Below, piece after piece: positions 1 through 6,206 of a stretch of 18,089 nt of DNA. The DNA is from Planctomycetota bacterium (GTDB taxonomy: Bacteria > Planctomycetota > Phycisphaerae > Sedimentisphaerales > Anaerobacaceae): positions 1-18,089 of the forward strand of contig JAFNGF010000150.1 of NCBI GenBank assembly GCA_017885385.1, written 5' to 3'. Within the stretch, counting starts at the first letter, position 1. Each line of letters opens with the position of its first letter. A program made the position numbers and the translations under genes. The notes below the pieces were generated by a model that was not told the origin of the DNA, searched no databases, and saw only the letters and a list, made by a program, of their open reading frames with translations.

Positions 1-22
1 TATTAAAACCTCAAGTATTTAG

Positions 23-42
23 CCCCGAAGCCTGCTTCGGGG
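23..42 (-). terminator. GC hairpin downstream of the NtrC-type regulator
   Basis: CCCCGAAG, a four-base loop and CTTCGGGG form a perfect 8-bp stem just after the regulator's stop codon. On the minus strand it is followed by CTAAATA rather than a run of U, so termination is possible but not typical. The same TATTTAG-plus-hairpin arrangement recurs at other intergenic sites in this window, so it may belong to a repeat family instead. Confidence 0.45.
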
Positions 43-49
43 GGTTCTC

Positions 50-1435
50 TTAGGTTAGTCCTAATCGTTCGGCTTCGGCGTCGAGGCCGTAGAGCTTCAT
101 CTTCTTGTATAAAGTGGTGCGGTTTATTTGAAGTGCCTTGGCGGTTTCCTGCCGATTCCAGTCGTGGGCCTCCAGCGCCTGGCGGATAAGCGTTTTCTCC
201 GGCTCAGCCCGTGCCCGTTTTAAGCTGATCGGCTCATACGGCTTTTGCTGCTGGCTCTGGTCCTGTCTGATCGAGTCCGGCAGATCTTCCAGGCCGATAT
301 ACTTGTCTTTGCTCAAAAGAACCGCCCGCTCCATCACATTCTCCAGCTCCCGCACGTTGCCGGGCCAGGAGTAACGCTCCAAGTATTCCATTGCTCCGTC
401 GGTTATGCCGAGCTTTTCCTTGTTGTGCTGCGCACAGTACACCCACAAGAAATGCTTGGCCAGCAGTGGAATGTCGCCTACTCTCTCATGCAAAGCCGGA
501 AGCTTTATCATCACCACATTTATCCGGTAGAATAGGTCTTCGCGGAATCTACCTTGTTTGACTTCCTCAGTTAGGTCACGATTGGAAGCAAGGATAATCC
601 GCGTATCGACAGTTATGGTCTTGTTGCTGCCAACGGGCTCGAATTGCCTGTCTTCTAAGACCCGCAGCAGTTTCACTTGCAGAGCCGGTGACGCATTGGC
701 AACCTCATCCAGAAAAATTGTGCCCTGGTCTGCTGCCAGGAACTTGCCCTCTTTATTATTTACCGCTCCGGTAAATGCGCCTTTGACGTGTCCGAAGAGC
801 TCGCTTTCCAGAAGCGTTTCCGGCAGCGCCCCACAGCTTACCTCGACGAAAGGCTTGTTTCGCCGACTGGAACGGTGGTGTATCGCTCTTGCCAGCATAC
901 TTTTGCCTGTGCCGGATGGACCTGCCATCAGTATTGTAGTGTTGGTATCGGCGACAGCCTCCACAAGCTCGAAAATTTTAGCCATCTTGTAGTTGTGACT
1001 GATTATGTTCTCCAGCCTGTACTTTTGTTCCAGCTGCAGTCGCAGTCGTTCGTTCTCGCTTATCAGCGATTGTTGTTTGAGTGCTCTTTCTATCGCCAGC
1101 CGCAATTCGTCGTCGACAATCGGCTTGGTTAGGTAGTCATAGGCGCCTTTCTTAATAGCTCTGACCGCACTCTCGATGGTGCCATAACCGGTTATTACTA
1201 TGACCACTGTTTGAGGGTAGCTTCTCCTGACCAGGTCCAACAGTTCAAAGCCGTCGCCATCCGGCAAATTAATATCCATTATCACCAGAGGGTAGCTTTG
1301 CTTCTGCAAGCTGGCGACGGCGCCCCTGAAGCTTTCGACGCCGCCGGCCTGGAATCCCTCCAGGGTCAGAAATTCACATAGCGAGTCTACTATGATTTTG
1401 TCGTCGTCTACAACGAGAATGCTTTTATCTGCCAT
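50..1435 (-). CDS. NtrC-family sigma-54-dependent response regulator
   Basis: This cytoplasmic activator of 461 residues is phosphorylated by a partner kinase and drives transcription by sigma-54 RNA polymerase. The receiver domain covers about residues 5-117, with the acidic pair D11/D12, phospho-acceptor D54, T82 and K104. The AAA+ domain follows (about 144-375). Its Walker A is GPSGTGKS (172-179; the family usually has GESGTGKE), the sigma-54 contact loop is GAFTGA (219-224), and Walker B ends in LDE (242-244). A Fis-type helix-turn-helix sits at about 415-455 (QETAKALQINRTTLYKKM). Length and domain order are normal for the family. The start lies 18 bases after the stop of the histidine kinase gene, so the two form an operon and probably a cognate pair. 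The targets cannot be told from the sequence; I found no convincing -24/-12 promoter in the window. Confidence 0.95.
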   Translation of the reverse strand: MADKSILVVDDDKIIVDSLCEFLTLEGFQAGGVESFRGAVASLQKQSYPLVIMDINLPDGDGFELLDLVRRSYPQTVVIVITGYGTIESAVRAIKKGAYDYLTKPIVDDELRLAIERALKQQSLISENERLRLQLEQKYRLENIISHNYKMAKIFELVEAVADTNTTILMAGPSGTGKSMLARAIHHRSSRRNKPFVEVSCGALPETLLESELFGHVKGAFTGAVNNKEGKFLAADQGTIFLDEVANASPALQVKLLRVLEDRQFEPVGSNKTITVDTRIILASNRDLTEEVKQGRFREDLFYRINVVMIKLPALHERVGDIPLLAKHFLWVYCAQHNKEKLGITDGAMEYLERYSWPGNVRELENVMERAVLLSKDKYIGLEDLPDSIRQDQSQQQKPYEPISLKRARAEPEKTLIRQALEAHDWNRQETAKALQINRTTLYKKMKLYGLDAEAERLGLT

Positions 1436-1453
1436 AGGTTATCTCAGCTGGCT

Positions 1454-2599
1454 TTACGGATTATCCGTCAGAGGCAAATAGACTGTAAATATGCCCCCGC
1501 CTTGCGGAGCGTTTTCGGCAGTTATTCGCCCGTGATACTGTTCGATAATGTCTTTACATATTGCCAGGCCCAATCCTGTTCCTTTGCCCTGTTCTTTTGT
1601 CGTAAAGAAGGGTTCGAATATTGCTTCTGTGTGCTCCGGCGGAAAACCGCTTCCCGTGTCACGGAACTTCGCCGCGATAGTACTATCCGCAGCCGGGTAC
1701 GTTGAAACATGCAGCTCTCCGCCATTCGGCATTGCATCAAAGGCGTTCTTTATGATGTTACAGAACACCTGAAATAGATTGTCGCTCCTGACCGGCGGCA
1801 TGCCGCGGGCGTAGTCCCGCAGTATACGGATGTTTGAGGATTCCGCCTTGCTTTCAATAGTGCTCAGAGCATCTTCAATAATTTGCTCTACGTTGGCGTA
1901 TTCTAACGGTATATGACTGCCGCGCGAGAACTCAAGGAGCTCGCTCACGATTTTAATCATTCTCGTGAGGCCCTGCCGGCAGCGGACAAGGTACTCTTTG
2001 GGCTTTTCGTGCTTTTCCTGCTCGACTATTCTTGTCGCCAGGTTTATGTATCGCAGGGTTCCATCCATAAGGTCGTTCAACTCGTGGGCGACTTTGGAGG
2101 CGAGCTTGCCAACGGTAGCCAGCCTTTCAGCATTGGCCAACTGTCTTCGAGTATTGACTCTCTCGGTTACATCTTCGATTAACATGCAGCCGGCTAAAGA
2201 TGCCGGCGTCTTAGCGTGCTTCAGCGGCACGTAGACCAGTTGCAGCAGTCTCGTTTTGCCATTCGCTGTATAGCCTGTGACATCGAATATGTGTGTTGTA
2301 TCTGTGGAGATTGCTGACTTTAGCTTCTCCGCCCACTCAGGCCCTGCTGCTACGGGACTGTCAGTACCTTCTGCCAATGATTTGTCAATGTGGTCGCCCA
2401 GCCTGATTAGGTTTGCTGCTTGAGAATTTGCCCGGACGATCTTCAAATTGGCATCAAAAGCAACAACGCCCATGGGCAGCGATTGGAGGATTGGTCCGGC
2501 AATCGGGCCAAATGCGAAGTCTGCATTTACCGCCGGCGTGCTTGCCGGCTGATGGTTTTCGTCCGCCTTGATTGAGCGTTCTTCCCCGTGGTCCTGCAT
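1454..2599 (-). CDS. Soluble PAS-domain sensor histidine kinase (NtrB-like)
   Basis: This 381-residue kinase has no membrane segment, so it should sense a cytoplasmic signal. A PAS-like domain (about 35-145) is followed by a HisKA dimerisation domain whose H-box VAHELND places the phospho-accepting histidine at H172. The HATPase domain has the N-box around N281/N285, the G1 box DTGSG (314-318) and the G2 box GKGTGLGL (338-345). It sits directly upstream of the NtrC-type regulator with 18 bases between them, the usual arrangement of an NtrB/NtrC-like system. A good sigma-70 promoter ends only seven bases before the ATG, so the message may be leaderless. The next in-frame Met is at residue 43, inside the PAS domain, so the ATG used here is preferred. 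The ligand is unknown. Confidence 0.93.
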   Translation of the reverse strand: MQDHGEERSIKADENHQPASTPAVNADFAFGPIAGPILQSLPMGVVAFDANLKIVRANSQAANLIRLGDHIDKSLAEGTDSPVAAGPEWAEKLKSAISTDTTHIFDVTGYTANGKTRLLQLVYVPLKHAKTPASLAGCMLIEDVTERVNTRRQLANAERLATVGKLASKVAHELNDLMDGTLRYINLATRIVEQEKHEKPKEYLVRCRQGLTRMIKIVSELLEFSRGSHIPLEYANVEQIIEDALSTIESKAESSNIRILRDYARGMPPVRSDNLFQVFCNIIKNAFDAMPNGGELHVSTYPAADSTIAAKFRDTGSGFPPEHTEAIFEPFFTTKEQGKGTGLGLAICKDIIEQYHGRITAENAPQGGGIFTVYLPLTDNP

Positions 2600-2606
2600 A
2601 GTCCGG

Positions 2607-2635
2607 ATATTAAGGGCCAGGCACTATTTTGTCAA
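2607..2635 (-). promoter_or_regulatory. Sigma-70-type promoter of the kinase/regulator operon
   Basis: On the minus strand there is a perfect -35 TTGACA (2630-2635), a 17-base spacer and TAATAT as -10 (2607-2612, 4 of 6). Transcription would start at about 2599-2600, which is the A of the kinase start codon or the base before it. Confidence 0.6.
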
Positions 2636-3009
2636 GTCTGCATGTTGAAAAAAAGCAACACGCCTGTCTTTTTTTTCGGATTGGCAGGGGGGGTATGTTT
2701 AGTAAGAACCGTAAGATTCTACTACATAAGCAGCTAACGAGGGCTGCTCCGAACTGGGCGGTATATTTGGAGATTCCAAGCGAATTTGCCGTGTTGTCAT
2801 TTGTCAACGCCGGGAATGTTACCTCTGTTGATGCGTTGCTCGGCAGACTCAACTGCCCCTTAACCCTTTTCTCAGCCAGGACTTGTAAAAGTAAATATGG
2901 GGGGTTTCTTGTCCGCCGTCTTGGAACGCGTTTTGTAGTATCACATTGTTCAGTAAACGTGACGGCATACGTTAGGGAGAAATGTGCGCAGTTATGCAAG
3001 GAGGCTTTG
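2636..3009. other. Intergenic region between the kinase operon and the PilZ gene
   Basis: I see no gene here on either strand. The open frames that cross it have no family features and overlap the kinase promoter. It holds a run-of-A / run-of-T inverted repeat (2647-2655 with 2668-2677) and a run of seven G (2687-2693). No convincing promoter for the PilZ gene could be picked out by eye. Confidence 0.5.
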
Positions 3010-3363
3010 ATGGACGGCTCTGAAAGACGAAAACATAGACGATTGTCCGTAAATCTTGATCTATCATATCGTAAAGTCGACAGCACTGACGGCACATCGC
3101 ATAGGGGCTGCACATTAAACGCCGGGCCGGGCGGTTTGTACTTTCAGACCCCAGCCGGCCCCTTCAAGCCAGGCAACCTGTTACAAGTGGAGCTGTCGAT
3201 ACCTCCAACTGCAGGTATACTTGAGTTTGGCGGCAGGATTTCAGGTTTCGCAAAGGTCTTAAGAGTTGAGAGAGCCGGAGTTTTAAGCCCGGGCGGCAGC
3301 TCACCTGCAGGCGGTTGCGGCGTAGCTGTGCAGTTTTGTGGTCGGCCAACGCTTTCTATGTGA
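3010..3363 (+). CDS. PilZ-domain protein (putative c-di-GMP receptor)
   Basis: This small single-domain protein of 117 residues should bind c-di-GMP. The arginine-rich N-terminus ERRKHRR (5-11) provides the RxxxR element of the PilZ family. The second element, usually (D/N)xSxxG, reads NAGPGG (37-42), so the usual Ser is replaced by Gly. The rest is a beta-rich stretch with GGRISGFAKVLRVE (74-87), as expected for a PilZ barrel. The frame is open further upstream, but the ATG at 3010 is chosen because AAGGAGG lies at 2998-3004 and the upstream translation has no domain character. The gene converges with the fliA-type gene, 26 bases apart. A diguanylate cyclase is encoded nearby at 6207-7319, which supports a c-di-GMP role. 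Confidence 0.82.
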   Translation: MDGSERRKHRRLSVNLDLSYRKVDSTDGTSHRGCTLNAGPGGLYFQTPAGPFKPGNLLQVELSIPPTAGILEFGGRISGFAKVLRVERAGVLSPGGSSPAGGCGVAVQFCGRPTLSM

Positions 3364-3389
3364 AGGCAGCTTCTTGAGCCGCAGCGATG

Positions 3390-4169
3390 TTACTCGATCG
3401 AGAATTCTTTTTTGCGGGTGTTCATCTGGGCTTTCAGGCGGGCGACGATTGAAGAGTGCATCTGCGATACGCGCGACTCCGACAAATCCAGAGTTGCGCC
3501 GATTTCTTTCATAGTCATTTCTTCATAGTAGTATAAGACGATAATCAGCCGCTCTGCCCGCGTCAGGCCTTTCGTTAGGAGGTTTTTCAGATCCCGCTTT
3601 TGAGCTTCGAGCACGGGGTCCTGGCTTCTTTGGTCCTTGATAACGTCTATTTCGCGAACGTCTTTTTCGCTCTCGTCGTCGCCGCATTTGGTGTTCAGTG
3701 ACACTAGACTGGCGGCGTTGGCGTCTCGCAGCAGTCTGCTAAACTCCTCCATATCCATCTCGAGCTCCTCGGCGATTTCTTGCTCGTCGGGCTTACGGCC
3801 GAGGTGCATCTCGAGCGAATGAGTGGCCTTTGCCAGCTGATGGGCGCGGGCGCGCACCAGACGCGGCACCCAATCCATGCTCCGCAGCTCGTCCAAAATC
3901 GAACCTCTTATGCGAGGCGCACAATACGTCTCAAACTTTACGCCTCTGGTGGGATCGAAGGCATCGATGGCGTCCATCAGTCCGAAAATACCGGCGCTGA
4001 TAAGGTCGTCCAGCTCGACCTTATCCGGCAATTTACTGTGCAGCCGCTCGGCGCAATATTTTACCAGGTCCCTATAATGCTCCATCAGCAGATTGCGGTA
4101 ATGGTCGTCCCGGGTCTTGTGGAACTGTTCCCATATCTGGTCGATCGTAATCTGCTGTTCTGTTTTCAC
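3390..4169 (-). CDS. fliA: FliA/WhiG-type RNA polymerase sigma factor (sigma-28 family)
   Basis: This alternative sigma factor of 259 residues directs RNA polymerase to flagellar-type promoters. Region 2 covers about residues 30-100 (LVKYCAERL; DLISAGIFGLMDAIDAFDP; KFETYCAPRIRGSILDELR). Region 3 is at about 102-160, and the region 4 helix-turn-helix is at about 200-247 (MTMKEIGATLDLSESRVSQMH). The size suits FliA/WhiG rather than the housekeeping factor, and region 1.1 is absent. Translation must start at a GTG, because a TAG lies four codons upstream in frame and there is no ATG between. GAGG lies six bases before it. The GTG overlaps the stop of a 36-codon upstream frame. A near-consensus sigma-28 promoter lies about 170 bases upstream, suggesting that the factor drives its own gene. 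A FlgB-like gene is next upstream. Confidence 0.92.
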   Translation of the reverse strand: MKTEQQITIDQIWEQFHKTRDDHYRNLLMEHYRDLVKYCAERLHSKLPDKVELDDLISAGIFGLMDAIDAFDPTRGVKFETYCAPRIRGSILDELRSMDWVPRLVRARAHQLAKATHSLEMHLGRKPDEQEIAEELEMDMEEFSRLLRDANAASLVSLNTKCGDDESEKDVREIDVIKDQRSQDPVLEAQKRDLKNLLTKGLTRAERLIIVLYYYEEMTMKEIGATLDLSESRVSQMHSSIVARLKAQMNTRKKEFSIE

Positions 4170-4276
4170 AGGATGCCTCTACTGAAAGCTCCCACTTGAC
4201 AGGGATACACATTCTGCGGTCGCGGATGCAAATTAGGTTTGTACAGCAGGATTCTTAGTCCTATAAGCGCCAGCAT
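4166..4276 (-). CDS. Possible 36-residue leader peptide coupled to the sigma factor gene
   Basis: An ATG at 4276 opens a frame of 36 codons, starting MLALIGLRILLYK and ending FSRGIL. Its TGA overlaps the GTG of the sigma factor gene by four bases (GTGA), the arrangement typical of translational coupling. AAGGA lies only three bases before the ATG, and a stronger-looking GAGG lies further upstream. It falls inside the transcript expected from the sigma-28 promoter. I recognise no family. It may be a real leader peptide, the worn-down end of a lost upstream gene, or chance. Confidence 0.3.
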   Translation of the reverse strand: MLALIGLRILLYKPNLHPRPQNVYPCQVGAFSRGIL

Positions 4277-4290
4277 CGATCCTTGACCTC

Positions 4291-4319
4291 TTTTTTGCCC
4301 CTTTTCCGCGGGCAAAAAA
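4291..4319. other. Ten-pair hairpin in the sigma factor gene leader
   Basis: TTTTTTGCCC, a nine-base loop and GGGCAAAAAA form a perfect 10-bp stem. On both strands the A run follows the stem and the U run precedes it, so it is not a classical intrinsic terminator in either direction. It would lie in the 5' leader made from the sigma-28 promoter, before the small upstream frame. Confidence 0.55.
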
Positions 4320-4341
4320 ACGACACACCCACCCTATGTTC

Positions 4342-4368
4342 TTATCGGCCTTTTATGCGGCAACTTTA
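4342..4368 (-). promoter_or_regulatory. Near-perfect sigma-28 (FliA) promoter
   Basis: Read on the minus strand the site is TAAAGTTG, 11 bases, GCCGATAA. The E. coli FliA consensus is TAAAGTTT-N11-GCCGATAA, so 15 of 16 bases match and the spacing is exact. It points at the FliA-type sigma factor gene about 170 bases downstream, which suggests positive autoregulation. Confidence 0.8.
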
Positions 4369-4372
4369 GAAG

Positions 4373-4403
4373 AAGCGATTAACAACGTTCTTGAAAATCG
4401 CTT
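4373..4403 (-). terminator. Possible terminator of the FlgB-like gene
   Basis: On the minus strand AAGCGATT and AATCGCTT form an 8-bp stem around a 15-base loop, followed by a pyrimidine-rich CTTCT. It lies about 170 bases after the FlgB-like stop and ends just before the -35 of the sigma-28 promoter, a sensible place for a transcript end. The loop is long and the U tract is poor. Another hairpin, TTGGCT/AGCCAA, lies at 4407-4423. Confidence 0.3.
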
Positions 4404-4576
4404 TTGTTGGCTTGAGCAGCCAAACTCCCTTTTGGCACTACCTTGGTCCCGACAGCTCCTTCTCTACCCCCACTTATTCGTAAGGTTTCGTCACCTTTGG
4501 CAGATTCTGATAACTCGCTGCGAATAAGGGCTTTGTTTCCGTGTATATCCTCAAACGTCTGTCTGTTCAGCCTCGG

Positions 4577-5071
4577 CTAATGTTGCTTCTTATCCCAGTA
4601 CATCGGGGCAAATTTAGAACCGGATTGCCGAGTTGTCGGCTTGTCCACAGCACGACGGTGGAAAAACGCGAATGTCTGCTGCTTTTGCCTGAGCAACTCT
4701 GCTGCAATTTTCCGATTGAGCAGATTCTCAACCAGCTTATTGATCTGCAGCTCGAGATATTCATCTTTGTTGTGTTCAAGCAATTCGCCTGCGTATTCAT
4801 CGACTATGGGCGTTGCTTGTAGGCAGGTGCTTTCGCCGAACTTGATGTTATCGGTATCTCGCAGGACCAGCCGGTGGCTTTGAACATGCTCGACAATCGC
4901 TTCGTTCAGCGATTGAGAAAACTCTCCAACCGCCAGGTCTTTAGGCATGAACCCGGTGGTGTGTATATTGCGTATATTCTCGGTAAGCACTCTTTGGCGA
5001 GTGTGCGTGAACTCGATTATCCTGACGAGCAGGTCGCTAATATTGTCGCTTATCAGTGACAGCAGGTTCAT
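4577..5071 (-). CDS. FlgB-like flagellar basal-body rod protein, divergent
   Basis: The N-terminal part of this 164-residue protein resembles the rod/hook N-terminus of FlgB: RQRVLTENIRNIHTTGFMPKDL (25-46) lines up with the FlgB pattern RQxVLAxNIANxxTPGYxxxD. Near the C-terminus EYLELQINKLVENLLN (104-119) resembles the coiled C-terminal helix of the family, which packs against the N-terminal one in the rod. Two differences stand out: the conserved TPGY is TTGF, and a tail of about 30 residues extends past the usual end. The start is well supported by AAGGAG five bases before the ATG. The usual neighbours (flgC, fliE) are not here; the next gene downstream is the sigma-28 factor. It may be a true rod protein or a repurposed relative. 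Confidence 0.55.
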   Translation of the reverse strand: MNLLSLISDNISDLLVRIIEFTHTRQRVLTENIRNIHTTGFMPKDLAVGEFSQSLNEAIVEHVQSHRLVLRDTDNIKFGESTCLQATPIVDEYAGELLEHNKDEYLELQINKLVENLLNRKIAAELLRQKQQTFAFFHRRAVDKPTTRQSGSKFAPMYWDKKQH

Positions 5072-5174
5072 AAGTGCTCCTTCTTAATTTGTTACCTTCC
5101 CAAATCTGGCCGTTGTAGTCTCGATAAAGACAGCAGCTTCGCGCCTGCGTCACCGTTACGCCTTGGTCTTAGCA

Positions 5175-5203
5175 AATAAAGAGCAGATATGAGGACTTGT
5201 GAA
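5175..5203 (-). promoter_or_regulatory. Possible sigma-70 promoter of the FlgB-like gene
   Basis: On the minus strand TTCACA (5 of 6 to TTGACA, 5198-5203), a 17-base spacer and TTTATT (4 of 6, 5175-5180) would give a leader of roughly 95 bases. This is the best match in the 258-base gap between the MerR-type gene and the FlgB-like gene. No sigma-28 site was found there. Confidence 0.3.
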
Positions 5204-5329
5204 AGGCGAAGCCGTGTCTGTCATCCTTGGTTACCTCAATCCTTCCTTGAATTCGTACGCCAAGGTCCAAGCAAAGACAAAGCCAGTAGACCTTTTTGTG
5301 TTTTTATCCTTCAAGCTAACCAGCTTTTA

Positions 5330-5695
5330 TTAGGAGTCACCCTGCGTCTTGGTTGATTCGGCAGAATGTGGGAAAGGGCCGGCTGTTTCGCCCATCGCAC
5401 TACTGTCTTGAAATGGTGATACAGCCTGGGCGTCAGTTCCTTCTCTGCTTAGAATCCGTCTTATTTCTGAAAGGGTCTTCGTTTCTCTAAGCTGGATTAT
5501 CTTTGACAACCTGTCAAAAACCGACTCATCGTATAGTCGATGTCCCCCCTCGGTCCACTCTGCTTCGCTGATCAGCCCCATTATGGTATAGTTGTGAATG
5601 GTCTGTCGCGAGAAGGGGGTATACCGGACTAAGTCGCCGATGCGATAAAGTCTCGCAGGTATCTGTAACTTGGAGCTGTTGACTTGTAGTCGCAT
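5330..5695 (-). CDS. Short MerR-type helix-turn-helix regulator
   Basis: A MerR-like winged helix-turn-helix fills about residues 16-85 of this 121-residue DNA-binding protein. YRIGDLVRYTPFSRQTIHNYTIMGLI (17-42) is the helix-turn-helix, GGHRLYDESVFDRL (50-63) is the wing and second helix pair, and IIQLRETKTLSEIRRIL (66-82) follows. After that there is only a polar tail of about 40 residues rich in S, T, G and P, with no effector-binding domain and no cysteine for metal sensing. It is therefore a truncated member, like stand-alone MerR-type switches. No strong ribosome binding site precedes the ATG. A long leader with stable hairpins and a promoter overlapped by a palindrome lie upstream. The diguanylate cyclase gene is divergent to it. 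Confidence 0.82.
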   Translation of the reverse strand: MRLQVNSSKLQIPARLYRIGDLVRYTPFSRQTIHNYTIMGLISEAEWTEGGHRLYDESVFDRLSKIIQLRETKTLSEIRRILSREGTDAQAVSPFQDSSAMGETAGPFPHSAESTKTQGDS

Positions 5696-5711
5696 CGCTG
5701 AAGACTTTCTC

Positions 5712-5760
5712 GCAGCTTGGTTCGCAAAAGACTGCCTGAAAGTCTCGAACCAGAGGCTGC
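5712..5760 (-). promoter_or_regulatory. Long hairpin just before the MerR-type gene start
   Basis: Three stem blocks nest inside each other: GCAGC/GCTGC (5712-5716 with 5756-5760), TGGTTCG/CGAACCA (5718-5724 with 5746-5752) and AGACT/AGTCT (5729-5733 with 5741-5745). The loop has seven bases and there are small bulges. That makes 17 base pairs ending about 17 bases before the ATG, in the expected leader. No U tract follows, so it is more likely a translational or stability element than a terminator. Confidence 0.6.
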
Positions 5761-5792
5761 TTTGAATCTCTAAAGGTTGCTCACAGTCACCA

Positions 5793-5897
5793 TTTCTGCC
5801 GGAAAGTAGTTACTTATAAGCTGCTCTTGCTCCGCCGGCTTACTGAAGCCTCGTTCGGTTACGTTTAGATTTAAGAGGTTCCCGGCATAGCCGGCAG
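5793..5897 (-). ncRNA. Candidate structured 5' leader of the MerR-type gene
   Basis: CTGCCGG (5796-5802) and CCGGCAG (5891-5897) can close a multi-branched fold. Inside it are the hairpins AAGTA/TACTT (5804-5815) and GGCTT/AAGCC (5837-5850). The CCGGCAG arm can instead join a local hairpin CCGGC-ATA-GCCGG (5882-5894), so the two folds exclude each other. I do not recognise a known riboswitch class. Confidence 0.35.
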
Positions 5898-5902
5898 CAG
5901 AA

Positions 5903-5928
5903 ATTTTACCTTTTACAAAATGTAAAAT
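5903..5928. promoter_or_regulatory. Overlapping dyad operator in the MerR/diguanylate cyclase gap
   Basis: TTTTACA-AAA-TGTAAAA (5911-5927) is a perfect dyad. An extra copy of the half-site, ATTTTAC (5903-5909), precedes it and also pairs with GTAAAAT (5922-5928). The site covers the -10 region of the promoter that faces the MerR-type gene, which suits a repressor or a MerR-style operator. Confidence 0.5.
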
Positions 5929-5947
5929 GCATTCTTCTGCCTGTCAA
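5919..5947 (-). promoter_or_regulatory. Sigma-70-type promoter of the MerR-type gene
   Basis: On the minus strand there is a perfect -35 TTGACA (5942-5947), a 17-base spacer and TACATT (4 of 6, 5919-5924). The -10 lies within the dyad at 5911-5927. Transcription would begin near 5912 and leave a leader of about 215 bases before the start codon at 5695. Confidence 0.55.
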
Positions 5948-6206
5948 CCTATTTTCGTGTTTTTTTCAAAAATTTTTGGTGTTTTTTATGTCACCAAGTG
6001 CTGTCTGGCTGGCACATATCGGACGGACAACTGCAAACGCTTATTCTCTTGTAGACCTCAAGTTATCTCGCGGCTGCTGCGGCCTTGAAAGTGCCCGTCT
6101 TGAATAACTCAGCCGATTTTTGCCCTGCCCGAAGCGTTTTTTGCCAAATTTGTCTGCGAAAGTATCCGATGAATAGTGAGTAAGTATTTGCTCCTTTGGG
6201 GCTTAT
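5948..6206. other. Upstream region of the diguanylate cyclase gene
   Basis: No gene is visible. The region holds an AT-rich stretch with the palindrome CAAAAATTTTTG (5967-5978) and a hairpin TTGGTG/CACCAA (5976-5981 with 5992-5997). A weak promoter candidate, TTGCCA with TATCCG at a 16-base spacing, lies near 6142-6169. I could not assign a firm promoter. Confidence 0.35.

Noticed and set aside
2629..3009. N-terminal extension of the PilZ frame
   Set aside because: The internal ATG has a strong AAGGAGG site, and the upstream translation has low-complexity and cysteine-scattered residues without domain character.
2610..3113. Minus-strand frame of 167 codons between the kinase and PilZ genes
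   Set aside because: It overlaps the start of the PilZ gene and the kinase promoter and shows no family features.
4432..4452. TTGGCACTACCTTGG as a sigma-54 promoter
   Set aside because: The spacing is one base short and the -12 element reads TTGG, not TTGC; no plus-strand gene follows it.
4381..4576. Open frame continuing for about 60 codons after the FlgB-like stop
   Set aside because: It has no start codon that could be used, no recognisable motif and several inverted repeats; read-through or a broken gene cannot be shown.
6145..6172. Possible sigma-28 site before the diguanylate cyclase gene (TCCGATGA)
   Set aside because: The -10 has two mismatches and the -35 is poor with wrong spacing.
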